DNA of 64,000 nt from Chitinophagaceae bacterium (GCA_016722465.1 JADKJC010000001.1:496001-560000); one strand, 5' to 3'; positions 41,966 through 52,666 are shown, counted from the stretch's first letter. Notes: generated by a model from the letters alone, not told the origin. A program made the numbers and translations.

Positions 41966-44900
41966 TTATCTTAAGATAGTCACATCCCCCCTTACCTGCA
42001 ACACCCTTCCACTAAGCAATGTGTAATCTATCACATAATAGTAAGTAGCATCCGGCAATGAATGACCCCCAAATGTTCCTTTCCAGTCGTTGCGGTAGTT
42101 GGTTGATTCAAACACTTTACTGCCGTAACGGTTGAACACCTGCACCTTGATATTTTTCAAGCAATCATACTGGTCATAGATCATCCAGGTATCATTTACA
42201 CCATCACCGTTAGGAGTGAAGGCATTCTTCACTTTGATACAGTATGGCAACACCGTAACAGTTACTTCATCTGATTTACTGCAACCTTCTGTATTGGTAA
42301 CAGTAAGCGTATAGGTGGTAGTTTCCTGTGGCATTACAGAGATTGGTGATAAACTGCCTGGATTGTTCAGGTAGGTAGTTGGCGACCATACAAAACTGGC
42401 CGTATTGGTAACCACAGCAATTAACTGTGCGTCCTCTCCTTTTACAATCTGAACATTATTGCCTGCAAATACTGTTGGAGCTGCAGTTACAACAATCCTC
42501 ACGGTATCTTTCAACGTACAGTTACCAAGTGTTGCAGTAAGTATATAATCTGTGGTAACACTTGGAGAAGCAAACGGGCTCACCAGTGTTGCATCATCCA
42601 GGCTGTTGGCATTATTCCAGCTAAAGGTTTGGGCATTGCTGATGGTATTCAGCTTTACACGACCGTTATCACAAATTATTGAGTCTGCCCTTCCTTGTAT
42701 GAACAGGTCGAATGTAAAGCCAACTGCTGCAGGAGCAGTAGCTGTACAACCGTTAGCATCCTTTACCGTTACAGTGAAACTACCCTGACCGGTTGTAAAG
42801 CTGGTAGCCGACTGGAAGGTTGTACCATCTGTGCTGTAAGTGTATGTACCCGTACCTCCTGTTGCGCCGGCGGTAATCTGGCCATTTGGCAAATTACTGC
42901 AACTTGCATTGCTGGTAGTAGCCGTTGCCACCAATGCAGCAGGCTGACCAACTGTGATACTGGTATCTTTTGTACAACCATTGGCATCTTTAATACGAAT
43001 TGCATAAGTACCTGCTGCCACAGTAAATGAATTACCTGGCTGGTAAGTAGTGCCTCCATCTATTGAATACTCATAAGGAACAGCACCTCCCGAAGGATTC
43101 ATTACAATTGTTCCATCGGCACTGCCATTACATTTTGTTGACGTTACCACTGCTGTTGACACGATGGCTGCAGGTTGTGTAACCTGAATGCTGGTATCTT
43201 TTGTACAGCCATTGGCGTCTTTAATACGAATGGTAAATACTCCTGCTGCTACCGTAAATGAATTACCTGGCTGATAAGTAGTACCGCCATCTATTGAATA
43301 TTCATAAGGAACAGCGCCACCGGCAGGATTAATCACAATCACTCCGTTAGTGCCCCCATTACAAGTTACAGCAGTCACTACAGAAGGCGTTTGTATTGGT
43401 GCCGGTTGCGTAACATCGATCGTGGTATCTTTTGTACAGCCATTCGCATCTTTTATACGAACAGTGTAGGTACCAGCTACTACCGTAAATGAATTACCTG
43501 GCTGATAAATAATGCCTCCATCAATTGAGTATTCATAAGGAACAGCTCCACCGGCAGGGTTCATTACAATACTTCCATTATTGCCACCATTACAACTTAC
43601 AGCAGTTACTACGGAAGGAGTAATTATTGGAGCTGGCTGGCTAACATCCACTGTTGTATCTTTTGTACAACTATTCGCATCTTTGATACGAATCGTATAA
43701 GTACCTGCTGCTACTGTAAATGAATTACCGGGCTGATAAGTAGCGCCCCCATCCATTGAATACTCATAAGGAACAGCACCACCGGCAGGATTAATTACAA
43801 TCGTTCCATTTGTGCCCCCATTACAGGTTACCGCAGTTATTACGGCCGGTGAAAGCAATGGTGCAGGTTGTGTAACATTCAGTGTGGTATCTTTTGTACA
43901 ACCATTCGCATCTTTTATACGAATCGTATAAGTACCTGCAGCCACCGTAAATGAATTACCTGGCTGATAAGTAGTGCCGCCATCAATTGAATACTCATAA
44001 GGAACAGCACCACCGGCAGGATTAATTACAATCGTTCCATTAGCGCCTCCACTACAGGTTACAGCAGTAACTACTGATGGAGAAAGTATCGGATCTGGTT
44101 GAGTTACATCCAGGGTCGTATCTTTTGTGCAATTATTTGCATCTTTTACCCTGAAAGTATAAGTGCCTGCTGCCAGTGTAAATGAATTACCCGGCTGATA
44201 GGTAGTACCTCCATCAATTGAGTACTCATAAGGGATTGTACCTCCAGATGGGTTGATCACAATGGTTCCATTAGCACCTCCATTACAGGTCACCGGAGTA
44301 ACTACTGAAGCTGAAAGTATTGGGTCTGGCTGAGTAACAACCAATGTGGTATCCTTTGTACAACCGTTCGCATCCCTTATTCTGACAGTATAAGTACCTG
44401 CAGCAACTATAAATAAATTGCCGGGCTGATAAGTAGTTCCGCCATCAATTGAATATTCATACGGTATAGTACCTCCCGATTGGTTAATAGTGATGATACC
44501 GGTTGCAGCCCCATTGCAGGTAGCAGGGGTTATAACCGCTGCTGTTACAAGCGCTGAAGGCTCAGTAATCTGGATCGTTGTATCCTTGGTACAGTTGGTG
44601 GCATCTTTAATAACAACATAATAAATACCTGCAGCTAAACTGAATGTATTACCTGTTTGATAGGTTGTGCCTCCGTCAACTGAATACTGGTAAGGACCAA
44701 AATTGCCAATGGTAGTAACAACGAGCCCTCCATTGCTACCACCGTTGCAGGTAGCCGGTGTAATGGCATAAGTCGCTTCAACAGGGCTGGTAGAATTGAT
44801 AATGATCGTGGTGTCTCTTGTACAGTTATTGGCATCCTTTACCACTATATTATAAGCACCTGCAGCAAGGTTAATAAAGCTGCTGTCAGGTTGATAGGCT

Positions 44901-44998
44901 ACTCCTCCATTGGAAGAATAAGTGTAAGGCGGCCTTCCGGCAGGAGTAATGATGATGCTTCCGTTTGACTGACCGCAATCTGCGTCTGTGATTGTCTA
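41966..44998 (-). CDS. Adhesin C-terminal part: SprB repeats and gliding-type sorting domain
   Basis: C-terminal portion of the giant T9SS adhesin, in the same frame as the middle part, from which it is parted by the in-frame TAG at 44996-44998. An ATG-initiated frame opens at 44845. It contains nine and a half SprB-type repeats of 77 residues, then an Ig/PKD-like region (CDNGRVKLNTISNAQTFSWN) and ends with the CHU_C/gliding-motility C-terminal domain: AFTPNGDGVNDTWMI, then NIKVQVFNRYGSKVFESTNY and LPDATYYYVIDY. This type-B sorting signal targets proteins to the cell surface through T9SS. Start and frame at the 5' side are uncertain because of the breaks. Confidence 0.88.
42800..44995 (-). 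repeat. Ten SprB-like repeats, 231-bp period
   Basis: Between positions 43031 and 44186 the phrase ATTACCTGG/ATTACCGGG recurs at exactly 231-bp steps (43031, 43262, 43493, 43724, 43955, 44186), each unit coding 77 residues. The pattern per unit is CNGGxNGTIVINPAGGAxPYEYSxDGGxTYQPGN with KDANGCTKDT at the end (written with x for variable positions). Ten units are discernible, the outer ones diverged. The high DNA similarity makes the region prone to recombination and assembly error. Confidence 0.85.
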
Positions 44999-45510
44999 AG
45001 CTGCATTCAACGCTTCATTTCTTGTTACCCTGATGGTATCTGTAGAAGTAACTTCACCAGCCGGATTGTTGAACTGCTGGTACACTGTTTTTACAATGTA
45101 GGTAGTAACACCAACGGCCTGGAGTGTTGGGCAGATATTATTAAAGTTAACCTTCAGGTTGGCAGCATCTATTGTAGAGGTATCTCCAGTAACGATCAGG
45201 TTGCCACTGGTGTCATACAATTCTACCCTTTTGAAAAGTGTTGGTCCGCCTACAGGCACAAACCTCCAGCTTTCGTTCAGGCCAATTGCCCCCCATCGTG
45301 GATCAGAGGCCCTGCGGTTGGGAGCCATAATAGCTCTTGTTCGGGCAGAGTCCTGCATACCGATCATTGCCCTTCCATCATTCCAGGTGGTGCAAATTTG
45401 TTTGTCAAAAACAAATACTTCCACCATACCGGAACCCTCGTAAAGAACGATTTGGTGTGTATTATTGATGAGGTTATTACATGCCGTCTGGAATAGTGGC
45501 ACTTTATAAA
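44996..45510 (-). CDS. Adhesin middle part between two breaks
   Basis: Segment of the giant adhesin in the frame of the C-terminal part. It continues the sequence APNRRWILSF with YKVPLFQTACNNLINNTHQIVLYEGSGMVEVFVFDKQ, then WNDGRAMIGMQDSARTRAIMAPNRR, and ends with VTSTDTIRVTRNEALNAA at a TAG stop (44996-44998). The join to the N-terminal part requires adding one T in a T4 run (plus-strand A4 45508-45511). Bacteroidota surface proteins often carry this domain between a beta-sandwich region and SprB repeats. The stop may be a real mutation or an error. Confidence 0.8.
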
Positions 45511-48500
45511 ACTCAAAATCCATCTTCTGTTTGGCGCAATACCAGTGATATTGTATTTGATCTGCTGGTTAGGCGATGTAGTTAATCCCGGGTCAATATC
45601 ATGGTAAGGGCCCATAATCAGTGCTTTGTCATACAAAGCACTTGGCAAATTCTGACCGGTTCCTGCGGTGGCAGATAGCCCACCTGCATTATTAAGAATG
45701 GCATAGTGACTAAAATTACCAGCTTCAGATACATCAAAGGAAAGGTATCCGTTTGTACTTGCAATCAATGAATTATAATTGGCACCATAAAACGGGAATG
45801 TAAAAGGAATATTAAGTACTCCTGTATATATGTCATCATTGCCAAGGTTTGTGGATGGGCCAATATCTTCAGGGCCTACGTAAGGCCTGAAGCAGTTACC
45901 CGGACCACTTAATGGATTGACAACATAATTATCGGTTGAACTGTGAATGTTAGGTATCACCGTGGTAAGACCAAAACAATTATCGCAGGTAATGGTAGTA
46001 TCCTTTATACAACTTAACGAGAATGTTGCAGGTTGTGGCGGTGGAATAGTAATGCAGATATCAAAAGTGCCATTGTTGTTGTTTCCATTTTCCCAAACCC
46101 TTATCCATGCGGTGGTGCCGGGTACAAGACCAGTTGCATAGATCGTTGGCATGTTACCGTTAACACTATTATTATCATCGCAGGATACAAGTGAAAGGTT
46201 ACCACAGGTGCCGGTATATAAGGCCATGCCGCCATCCGTCATCACACCCTCACGGGTGTCTACTATAATACCACCTTCCGCAGGTACTGTTACCTGGAAC
46301 CAAATATCTCCACCCAGGTAATTGGCACAACCCGGAGCAGGTACTCCTACCGTGTTGATGGCACCTGCATTTGTAAATGTTTGATAGTTACAGGTAGCCC
46401 CTGGTATTAACGTAATCGCATTACAAGGATCATCATTTGAAGGGCCCGGAGGCGGTATAGTTACGCAGATACCAAAAGTACCATTGTTATTATTTCCATT
46501 TTCCCAGAACCTTACCCATATTGTATCACCAGGGTTTAATCCGCCGGCTGTTATTGAAGGCATCGTACCATTAGCACTGGCGTCATCATCACAGGCAAGT
46601 AAAGTAAGCCCGGAGCAGGTTCCTTTATATATAGCCATTCCTCCATCCGTCATTACACCAGTTTGTGAGTCGAAAACCAATGCCCCACCGGCAGGTACTA
46701 CTGTTTTAAACCAAACATCAGCTCCAGAATAACCAGCACATCCCGGTGCAGGCACTCCGCTGGTTACAAATGCGCTTTCATTGGTAAATGTTTGGTAAGT
46801 ACAGGTTGCAGCAGGTATTAATTCTATTGCATTGCATGGGTCGTCATTCACAGGGCCCGGCGGTGGCATCCGCACGCAGATACCGAATGTACCGGGATTG
46901 TCATTTCCGTATTCCCAGAATCTTACCCACAGGGTATCTCCCGGCGTTAATCCTCCAAGAGAAATAAAAGGCATCAGGCCATTGTTACTGGCATCATCAT
47001 CACAATCCAATAGGGTAAGGTTATTACAGCTACCGCTGTAAACAGCCATCCCTCCATCTGTAATAACGCCAGTCTCTGAGTCAAATATCAAAGCGCCACC
47101 AGATGGTACTATTACTGAAAACCATACATCGCCGCCATTATAATTGGCACAACCTGGGTCTGCAAGGACCGGTGTACTGGTAGCATTTTCGGTGGTAAAG
47201 GTCTGGTAGGTACAGGTTGAATCCGGTATCAATACGGTGGCATTGCAAGGTTCATCATTTACGGGTGGTGGCGGAGGTATTGAAGCGCAAATACCAAAGG
47301 AACCATTATTGTCATTTCCATTTTCCCATACTCTTACCCAAAGTGTATCCCCCGGTGTTAAACCGCCCAGCGTTAGTTTAGGCATATCCCCGTTTGCACT
47401 ATTATCGTCATCACAGCCAACTAAAGCTAAACCGCTGCAGTTCCCACTGTAAACAGCCATACCTCCATCTGCCATTACCCCTTCGTCGGTATCAAAAGTA
47501 ATAGCGCCTCCGGCAGGAACCACTACTTTAAACCATACATCTCCCCCTGCGTAACCAGCACATCCCGGTGCCGGAACTCCTGTTGTACCAGTAGTATTCT
47601 CATTGGAAAAAGTCTGATAAGTACAGGTTGCAGCAACCGGTATTTCAACTGCATTGCAAGGGTCATCATTACCAGGTGGAGGTGGAGGTATACTGGCGCA
47701 AATACCAAATGTACCATTGTTGTTATTGCCGTTTTCCCAGAATCTTACCCATATTGTATCGCCGGGAGTTAAACCAGCTGCAGTAATCTTCGGCATATTG
47801 CCAGCCCCGGCATTGTCATCGCAGCTAACCAGGGTTAACCCGGTACAACTACCGCTGTAAATCGCCATCCCTCCATCTGTTAATACATCAGCCTCCGAGT
47901 CGAAATTAATCGCCCCTCCAGCAGGCACCACCACTTTAAACCAAATATCAGAGCCTGAGTAACCAGCACAACCAGGCGCTGGTATACCAGCAGTACCGCT
48001 TGCATTTTCATTAGTAAAAGTTTGATACGTGCATGTAGCATTTACAGGCAACTCTATTGCTTCACAAGGATTATCGTTTGCAGGTGGTGGCGGCGGTATC
48101 CTTACACAAATACCAAAGGTTCCGTTATTGTCATTGTCATATTCCCACATTCTTACCCAGATAGTATCTCCGGGAGTTAATCCACCTGCGTTTATCAGCG
48201 ACATAGCTCCATTCGGGCTATCGTCATCATCACACTCAATTAAGTTAAGCGCTGCACAGCTTCCTCTGTAAATTGCCATTCCCCCGTCTAAAATTACTCC
48301 CGTTTGTGAATCAAAAATCAAAGCGCCACCAGCAGGCACCACTACTTTAAACCAAACATCAGCACCTAAATAGTTAGCACAGCCTGGTGCTGTAACGCCT
48401 GCAGTAGCGGTGGCATTCTCGTTGGTAAATGTTTGATAAGTGCATACCTGGTTAGGTATTAATTCAATAGCATTGCAGGGATCATCGTTTGCTGGTGCAG

Positions 48501-49839
48501 GAGGTGGAATGGTAGCACAAATACCAAATGTTCCGTTATTATTATTACCATTTTCCCATACTCTTACCCACACCGTATCGCCGGGTGTTAAACCCCCAAT
48601 AGTAAGTTTGGGCATATTGCCATTTGCACTATTATCATCATCACAATTAATAAGACTGAGGTTATCGCAGACACCACTGTAAACTGCCATACCACCATCG
48701 GTCATTATGCCTTCATCAGTATCGAAAGTTATCGCCCCACCTGCAGGCACTACCGATTTAAACCATACATCAGCCCCCAGATAGTTGGCACAGCCCGGGT
48801 CAGGAACACCTGCAGATGCAAGCGCATCGGTATTTGTAAATGTTTGATAGGTACAGTTTGCATTTACCGTTAATTCAATTGCTGTACAAGGGCCATCGTT
48901 CGCCGGAGGTGGTGGTGGCAAGGTTACACAAATACCAAAATTACCGTTGTTATTATTTCCATTCTCCCAAACCCTTATCCATACCGTATCACCTGGGATC
49001 AAACTTCCAACTATCAGTTTGGGCATGTTTCCATTTGCACTGCTATTGTCGTCACAATCAATAAAATTAAGTGCTGTACAGTTAGTTCCGTTATAAACAG
49101 CCATTCCTCCATCTAAAATATCCCCTTCCTGGGTATCAAAAATCAAAGCGCCAATTGGAGGCACCACTACTTTAAACCAAACATCGCCACCCAGGAAACC
49201 AGCACAAACAGGTGCTGGTACACTTGTAGAGTTAGATGCACTTGCATTGGTAAATGTTTGATAAGTACAGGTAGCGCCGGGAGTTAATTCTGTAGCTGTA
49301 CATGGCTCATCATTTACAGGCGCAGGAACAGGAACTGTTACGCAAATACCAAATGTTCCCTTTGGAGTGCCATTTTTCGACCACACCCTTGCATACACCG
49401 TACTACCTGGAGTAAGTCCTGTTACAGTTACTTTAGGCATATTGGGATTGGTGCTGCTATTGTCATCACAGGAACTAGGCACCAATGATATAGCAAGACA
49501 GGTACTACCACGGTAAATAGCCATAGCACCATCAGTCATGCCACCTTCCTGTGTATCAAAAGTAAGGGCTCCGCCCGCAGGAACTGTTACTTTAAACCAA
49601 ACATCCCCTGAACTTGCGGCTACATAGCCCCCGCAGGCAGGTACCGATACGCCGGTACTTCCGGTAGCATTGGCATTGGTAAAAGTTTGATAAACACAGG
49701 TTGCCCCCGGCGTTATTACAATAGCCTGGCAGGCATTATCGTTGGCAGGTACCTGGGCCAGCGAAACTGTTGTAATTGCAGAAAAGACCAGCAGCATTGA
49801 AAAATACTTAGCCGCTTTACCTGCAATGGTTGCAGACAA
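45364..49839 (-). CDS. Giant T9SS-secreted adhesin, N-terminal part
   Basis: SprB-like surface adhesin. The start at 49839 is TTG (an in-frame ATG only at 49797, inside the signal peptide: MLLVFSAITTVSLAQ). After the signal come nine repeats of about 137 residues, each beginning ND(E/D/N)PCNA(I/T) and containing DVWFKVVVPAGGA, DGGMAIYSGSC and GLTPGDTIWVRFWENGN, ending IPPPPP. This fits a PPC-like beta-sandwich domain. Then SLSCIKDTTITC and a domain beginning FTFPFYGANYNSLIASTNGYLSF. A lost T at 45508-45511 shifts the frame, and the last residues up to 45364 are out-of-frame. The intact protein would be about 2624 residues and a candidate cargo of SprA. The next gene is a SprF homologue. Confidence 0.88.
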   Translation of the reverse strand: MSATIAGKAAKYFSMLLVFSAITTVSLAQVPANDNACQAIVITPGATCVYQTFTNANATGSTGVSVPACGGYVAASSGDVWFKVTVPAGGALTFDTQEGGMTDGAMAIYRGSTCLAISLVPSSCDDNSSTNPNMPKVTVTGLTPGSTVYARVWSKNGTPKGTFGICVTVPVPAPVNDEPCTATELTPGATCTYQTFTNASASNSTSVPAPVCAGFLGGDVWFKVVVPPIGALIFDTQEGDILDGGMAVYNGTNCTALNFIDCDDNSSANGNMPKLIVGSLIPGDTVWIRVWENGNNNNGNFGICVTLPPPPPANDGPCTAIELTVNANCTYQTFTNTDALASAGVPDPGCANYLGADVWFKSVVPAGGAITFDTDEGIMTDGGMAVYSGVCDNLSLINCDDDNSANGNMPKLTIGGLTPGDTVWVRVWENGNNNNGTFGICATIPPPAPANDDPCNAIELIPNQVCTYQTFTNENATATAGVTAPGCANYLGADVWFKVVVPAGGALIFDSQTGVILDGGMAIYRGSCAALNLIECDDDDSPNGAMSLINAGGLTPGDTIWVRMWEYDNDNNGTFGICVRIPPPPPANDNPCEAIELPVNATCTYQTFTNENASGTAGIPAPGCAGYSGSDIWFKVVVPAGGAINFDSEADVLTDGGMAIYSGSCTGLTLVSCDDNAGAGNMPKITAAGLTPGDTIWVRFWENGNNNNGTFGICASIPPPPPGNDDPCNAVEIPVAATCTYQTFSNENTTGTTGVPAPGCAGYAGGDVWFKVVVPAGGAITFDTDEGVMADGGMAVYSGNCSGLALVGCDDDNSANGDMPKLTLGGLTPGDTLWVRVWENGNDNNGSFGICASIPPPPPVNDEPCNATVLIPDSTCTYQTFTTENATSTPVLADPGCANYNGGDVWFSVIVPSGGALIFDSETGVITDGGMAVYSGSCNNLTLLDCDDDASNNGLMPFISLGGLTPGDTLWVRFWEYGNDNPGTFGICVRMPPPGPVNDDPCNAIELIPAATCTYQTFTNESAFVTSGVPAPGCAGYSGADVWFKTVVPAGGALVFDSQTGVMTDGGMAIYKGTCSGLTLLACDDDASANGTMPSITAGGLNPGDTIWVRFWENGNNNNGTFGICVTIPPPGPSNDDPCNAITLIPGATCNYQTFTNAGAINTVGVPAPGCANYLGGDIWFQVTVPAEGGIIVDTREGVMTDGGMALYTGTCGNLSLVSCDDNNSVNGNMPTIYATGLVPGTTAWIRVWENGNNNNGTFDICITIPPPQPATFSLSCIKDTTITCDNCFGLTTVIPNIHSSTDNYVVNPLSGPGNCFRPYVGPEDIGPSTNLGNDDIYTGVLNIPFTFPFYGANYNSLIASTNGYLSFDVSEAGNFSHYAILNNAGGLSATAGTGQNLPSALYDKALIMGPYHDIDPGLTTSPNQQIKYNITGIAPNRRWILSFIKCHYSRRHVITSSIIHTKSFFTRVPVWWKYLFLTNKFAPPGMMEGQ
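46040..49745 (-). repeat. Nine tandem repeats, about 411-bp period, in adhesin N-terminal half
   Basis: Successive units are spaced 411 bp (for example the phrase ATTGC ahead of the ND-start at 46831, 47242 and 47653); one unit is three bases shorter (SCDDNAGAGNMP). The encoded units are similar but not identical, most variable in the WENGNNNNG loop. Strong internal similarity is typical of recombining surface proteins. Confidence 0.8.
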
Positions 49840-49945
49840 TATTTTTGAATTGGTAACTTAAAAATCATGACAAAGGAATTATTAGCAGTAATTAATAGAA
49901 GGTTATATTAAATTGTATTTACAGAAATTTATCCGGGTACTGTGA

Positions 49946-50842
49946 TTATTTTTTCAGATCAAAACGAAGCCCGATTTCATGGGCATTGTTTCCGGTATTG
50001 TAATCGGAAAAAGGCTCATTATAATAATCATAAGCATAGGTAAGACTGATCTTGTCTAATAGTTTGAACCCAGCCTGCAAACTCCAGAAGTGCCGCATCC
50101 TCCAGCTAAGTGTCCACCAGATTTTGTCCTGGTAATCTACTTTACAACCCAGGTCAAGTTCTGTAGGCGCATTGGTAATAACCCTTACCATCACATGAGG
50201 AATCAGGTGTGTGCCGCCGCCTGTTTCAAAAAAGTAATTGGCAGTAAAATTATAATGGCGGTAAAGTTTTGCTCTTTCTGTTGCATTGGGTACATCGTTA
50301 AAAGCCAGTTTGGATTGTATCAACTGGCTAACGGCTGCACCGGCACTGAATTTACCATCACTATAATATACACCGGCACCGGCATCTAATTTAAAAGAAG
50401 CATTGTTTCCTGCAAGTACCAGGTCACTGCCCAGTGCATCAGTCAGTTTTGCTTTGTCAATTGAATATTGTAACCCTCTTAATTCAATGCCCAAGCCAAG
50501 TTTGGATTTAGTACCGGTTTTTACATGGTAAGAATAAGCAGCCTGTAAACCTGTTCTGCTGGTAGGGCCTGTAACATCCCTGTATAAATAACCTGCAAAA
50601 CCTGAGCTTTTCTTTTCCCACATGGCATCGCCATACACCATAAATGTTTTAGGATTTCCAGGAAATGCAGACCACATGCTCCTGTAAGTGGTGCCAATTA
50701 CGCCATGGCCTGTAAACCCTGCCGCAGCAGGATTATACATTGAATTGTGCTGTTGAAAAATAGAAGTAAAGTGAAGTTGCTGTGCTTCTGCTTGTTTATT
50801 TACGACAATAAATAACGCAAGAGAAAGTAAAAGTTTTCTCAT
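49946..50842 (-). CDS. PorP/SprF-family T9SS outer-membrane protein
   Basis: 298 residues with a signal peptide (MRKLLLSLALFIVVNKQAEAQ) and a PorP/SprF-type outer-membrane beta-barrel: SIFQQHNSMYNPAAAGFTG, TTYRSMWSAFPGNP, LSLRMRHFWSLQAGF-like repeats and a C-terminal strand NAHEIGLRFDLKK. In Flavobacterium johnsoniae, sprF follows the sprB adhesin gene and is needed for its export; this gene lies beside the adhesin here in the same direction (adhesin downstream). It is therefore the likely dedicated secretion partner. 107 bp separate the two. Confidence 0.88.
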   Translation of the reverse strand: MRKLLLSLALFIVVNKQAEAQQLHFTSIFQQHNSMYNPAAAGFTGHGVIGTTYRSMWSAFPGNPKTFMVYGDAMWEKKSSGFAGYLYRDVTGPTSRTGLQAAYSYHVKTGTKSKLGLGIELRGLQYSIDKAKLTDALGSDLVLAGNNASFKLDAGAGVYYSDGKFSAGAAVSQLIQSKLAFNDVPNATERAKLYRHYNFTANYFFETGGGTHLIPHVMVRVITNAPTELDLGCKVDYQDKIWWTLSWRMRHFWSLQAGFKLLDKISLTYAYDYYNEPFSDYNTGNNAHEIGLRFDLKK

Positions 50843-50954
50843 AATCTTGTTTGGTATTAAAATAAGCTGTTATCGTAATGGGCGTTTAAAAGTAGTATAA
50901 AATTTTGAATAAAATTCAATGAGAGAAAAAAGTGAGCCCTGATTTTAGATGATA

Positions 50955-51578
50955 CTACGATTTTACAAAATCCACCCCCTGCATTTCCTTCAGTTTGTAA
51001 ACCACTTCCACTACCCGGTTATTGGGAATACCGGTATTGATTACACAAAATAACTGCATATCCTGGCTGATGATACTGCAATTGTATTGCTTAAGTACCA
51101 TCATAATATCATTCATACGGGTGTAATCGAATTGTATCCTGTAACAAACCTCTATTTGTTTTTGAACCACCGGTATTACCTGTAAAGCGAGTGAGGTAAC
51201 CGTTTTATAGGCATTGATCAACCCCGGAACGCCCAATAAAGTACCACCAAAATAACGAACCACTATTACAGCGGTATTGGTAATCTGCCTGCTGTCTATC
51301 TGCCCCAGTATGGGCCGTCCTGCCGAACCCGAAGGCTCACCATCATCGCTTACCCTGAAATTATTGCCATCGGTACCGATCCGGTAGGCGAAACAATGAT
51401 GCACCGCTTTAGGATGCTCCTTCTTTAACTCCTGCAAATGCTTTTTGAAATCATCTGCAGACTCAACCGGGTAGCTGTAAGCAATAAACTTGCTTCCTCT
51501 GTCTTTAAACTCTGCCATACCGGGTTTATCAATGGTATGATAAAATGTCTTTTCGGTTGATGCTTCAGGTTTACTCAT
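50955..51578 (-). CDS. YigZ/IMPACT-family protein
   Basis: 207 residues with the UPF0029/IMPACT pattern: EFKDRGSKFIAYSYPVES near the N-terminus, KKEHPKAVHHCFAYRIG, DDGEPSGSAGRPILGQID, VIVVRYFGGTLLGVPGLINAYK, and a C-terminal domain of about 70 residues. Role in translation control or proteolysis is proposed for the family; unproven in bacteria. It overlaps the stop or start of ribD by one base. Confidence 0.85.
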   Translation of the reverse strand: MSKPEASTEKTFYHTIDKPGMAEFKDRGSKFIAYSYPVESADDFKKHLQELKKEHPKAVHHCFAYRIGTDGNNFRVSDDGEPSGSAGRPILGQIDSRQITNTAVIVVRYFGGTLLGVPGLINAYKTVTSLALQVIPVVQKQIEVCYRIQFDYTRMNDIMMVLKQYNCSIISQDMQLFCVINTGIPNNRVVEVVYKLKEMQGVDFVKS

Positions 51579-52666
51579 TAATTATTTAAAGGGAGTGATT
51601 TATAATACTGGATACTGTCAGAAAGCAAAGATTCACTACGTATATGGGATTGTTTGCATAAAACAGGGGCAGGTACACCATCTTCAATAACAAGCTGGCC
51701 GTTGGTAATCACCCTCGCTTCATCCCAGCAACCTCCATCTATAAAAGACTGCAATAGTTTGGAACCACCTTCCACCAGTACACTCTGAATTTTCATTTGA
51801 TATAATTGGTCCAGTACCTGGCTGATAACATCCGTTGCTGTATTTATTCTCCGGTATATAACAGTACCGCTTTCTTCCTGCCTGAGACTGTTGAAGACGA
51901 TTGTTTTTCCTCCACCCGATAATAACTGGTGAGTGGAAGGAATTTTCAACGTTTTATCAATTACAATCCTTACCGGGTTTTTCCCCTGCCAGTAACGGTT
52001 GGTAAGCGATGGATCATCATACAGTGCTGTATTGGTTCCCACCATGATGGAAGCTTCTTCACTCCGCCATTGGTGAACAAGCCGGTTGGTAAACTCATTA
52101 CTGATCAACACCCTCGAAAGATCAGCATTGGCAATTTGCAGATTGCTGCTTTGCGCCCACTTTAAAATGATATAAGGCCGCCCCTTTTCATGATAAGTAA
52201 TAAAACGCCGGTTGATTTCTTTTGCTTGCTGCTCCAATATCCCAACCATCACTTCAACCCCTGCTGTTTTTAATATTGCAATGCCTTTTCCATTCACTTC
52301 TTTGTAGCTGTCACGGCAACCGATTACCAGCCTCGGTATTTTATGGGCAACGATCAGGTCTGCACAGGGCGGTGTTTTGCCAAAATGAGCACAGGGTTCC
52401 AACGAAACATACAAAGTGCTGTTTTTAATGAGTGTTTTATTCTCATTACTTACACTGTTGATACAATTTACTTCTGCATGTGCCCGGCCATATTGCTGGT
52501 GATAACCCTCTCCAATAATGATATCATCATGCACTAACACAGAACCCACCATTGGATTGGGCGCTACATTGCCTGCCCCAAGCTTTGCCAGCTGCAGGCA
52601 ACGTTGCATATATGTTTCATCCTTTGTCAAAGCTCCAAAAATAAGGATTGATAAGGGGCATTGCAA
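51578..52666 (-). CDS. ribD: Bifunctional riboflavin biosynthesis deaminase/reductase RibD
   Basis: Catalyses deamination and side-chain reduction in riboflavin synthesis. 362 residues. The deaminase domain has the zinc motif HAEVNCINSV (HAE) and PCAHFGKTPPCADLI (PCxxxGxTPPC); the reductase domain in the C-terminal half contains LKWAQSSNLQIA, SIMVGTNTALYDDPSLTNR and VLVEGGSKLLQSF. A start at a TTG near 52624 (LTKDETYMQRCLQLAK) would be more typical than the listed ATG; unresolved. It is divergent from prmC. Confidence 0.9.
   Translation of the reverse strand: MQCPLSILIFGALTKDETYMQRCLQLAKLGAGNVAPNPMVGSVLVHDDIIIGEGYHQQYGRAHAEVNCINSVSNENKTLIKNSTLYVSLEPCAHFGKTPPCADLIVAHKIPRLVIGCRDSYKEVNGKGIAILKTAGVEVMVGILEQQAKEINRRFITYHEKGRPYIILKWAQSSNLQIANADLSRVLISNEFTNRLVHQWRSEEASIMVGTNTALYDDPSLTNRYWQGKNPVRIVIDKTLKIPSTHQLLSGGGKTIVFNSLRQEESGTVIYRRINTATDVISQVLDQLYQMKIQSVLVEGGSKLLQSFIDGGCWDEARVITNGQLVIEDGVPAPVLCKQSHIRSESLLSDSIQYYKSLPLNN

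Noticed and set aside
42800..49745. Regular repeats that might suggest a CRISPR or satellite array
   Set aside because: The 231-bp and 411-bp periods are whole codons and code for protein domains in one long gene; unit lengths and variation do not fit CRISPR repeats and spacers.
49946..50842. General porin instead of SprF
   Set aside because: The PorP/SprF pattern (NPAAAGFTG near the N-terminus) and the position beside the SprB-like adhesin fit better.
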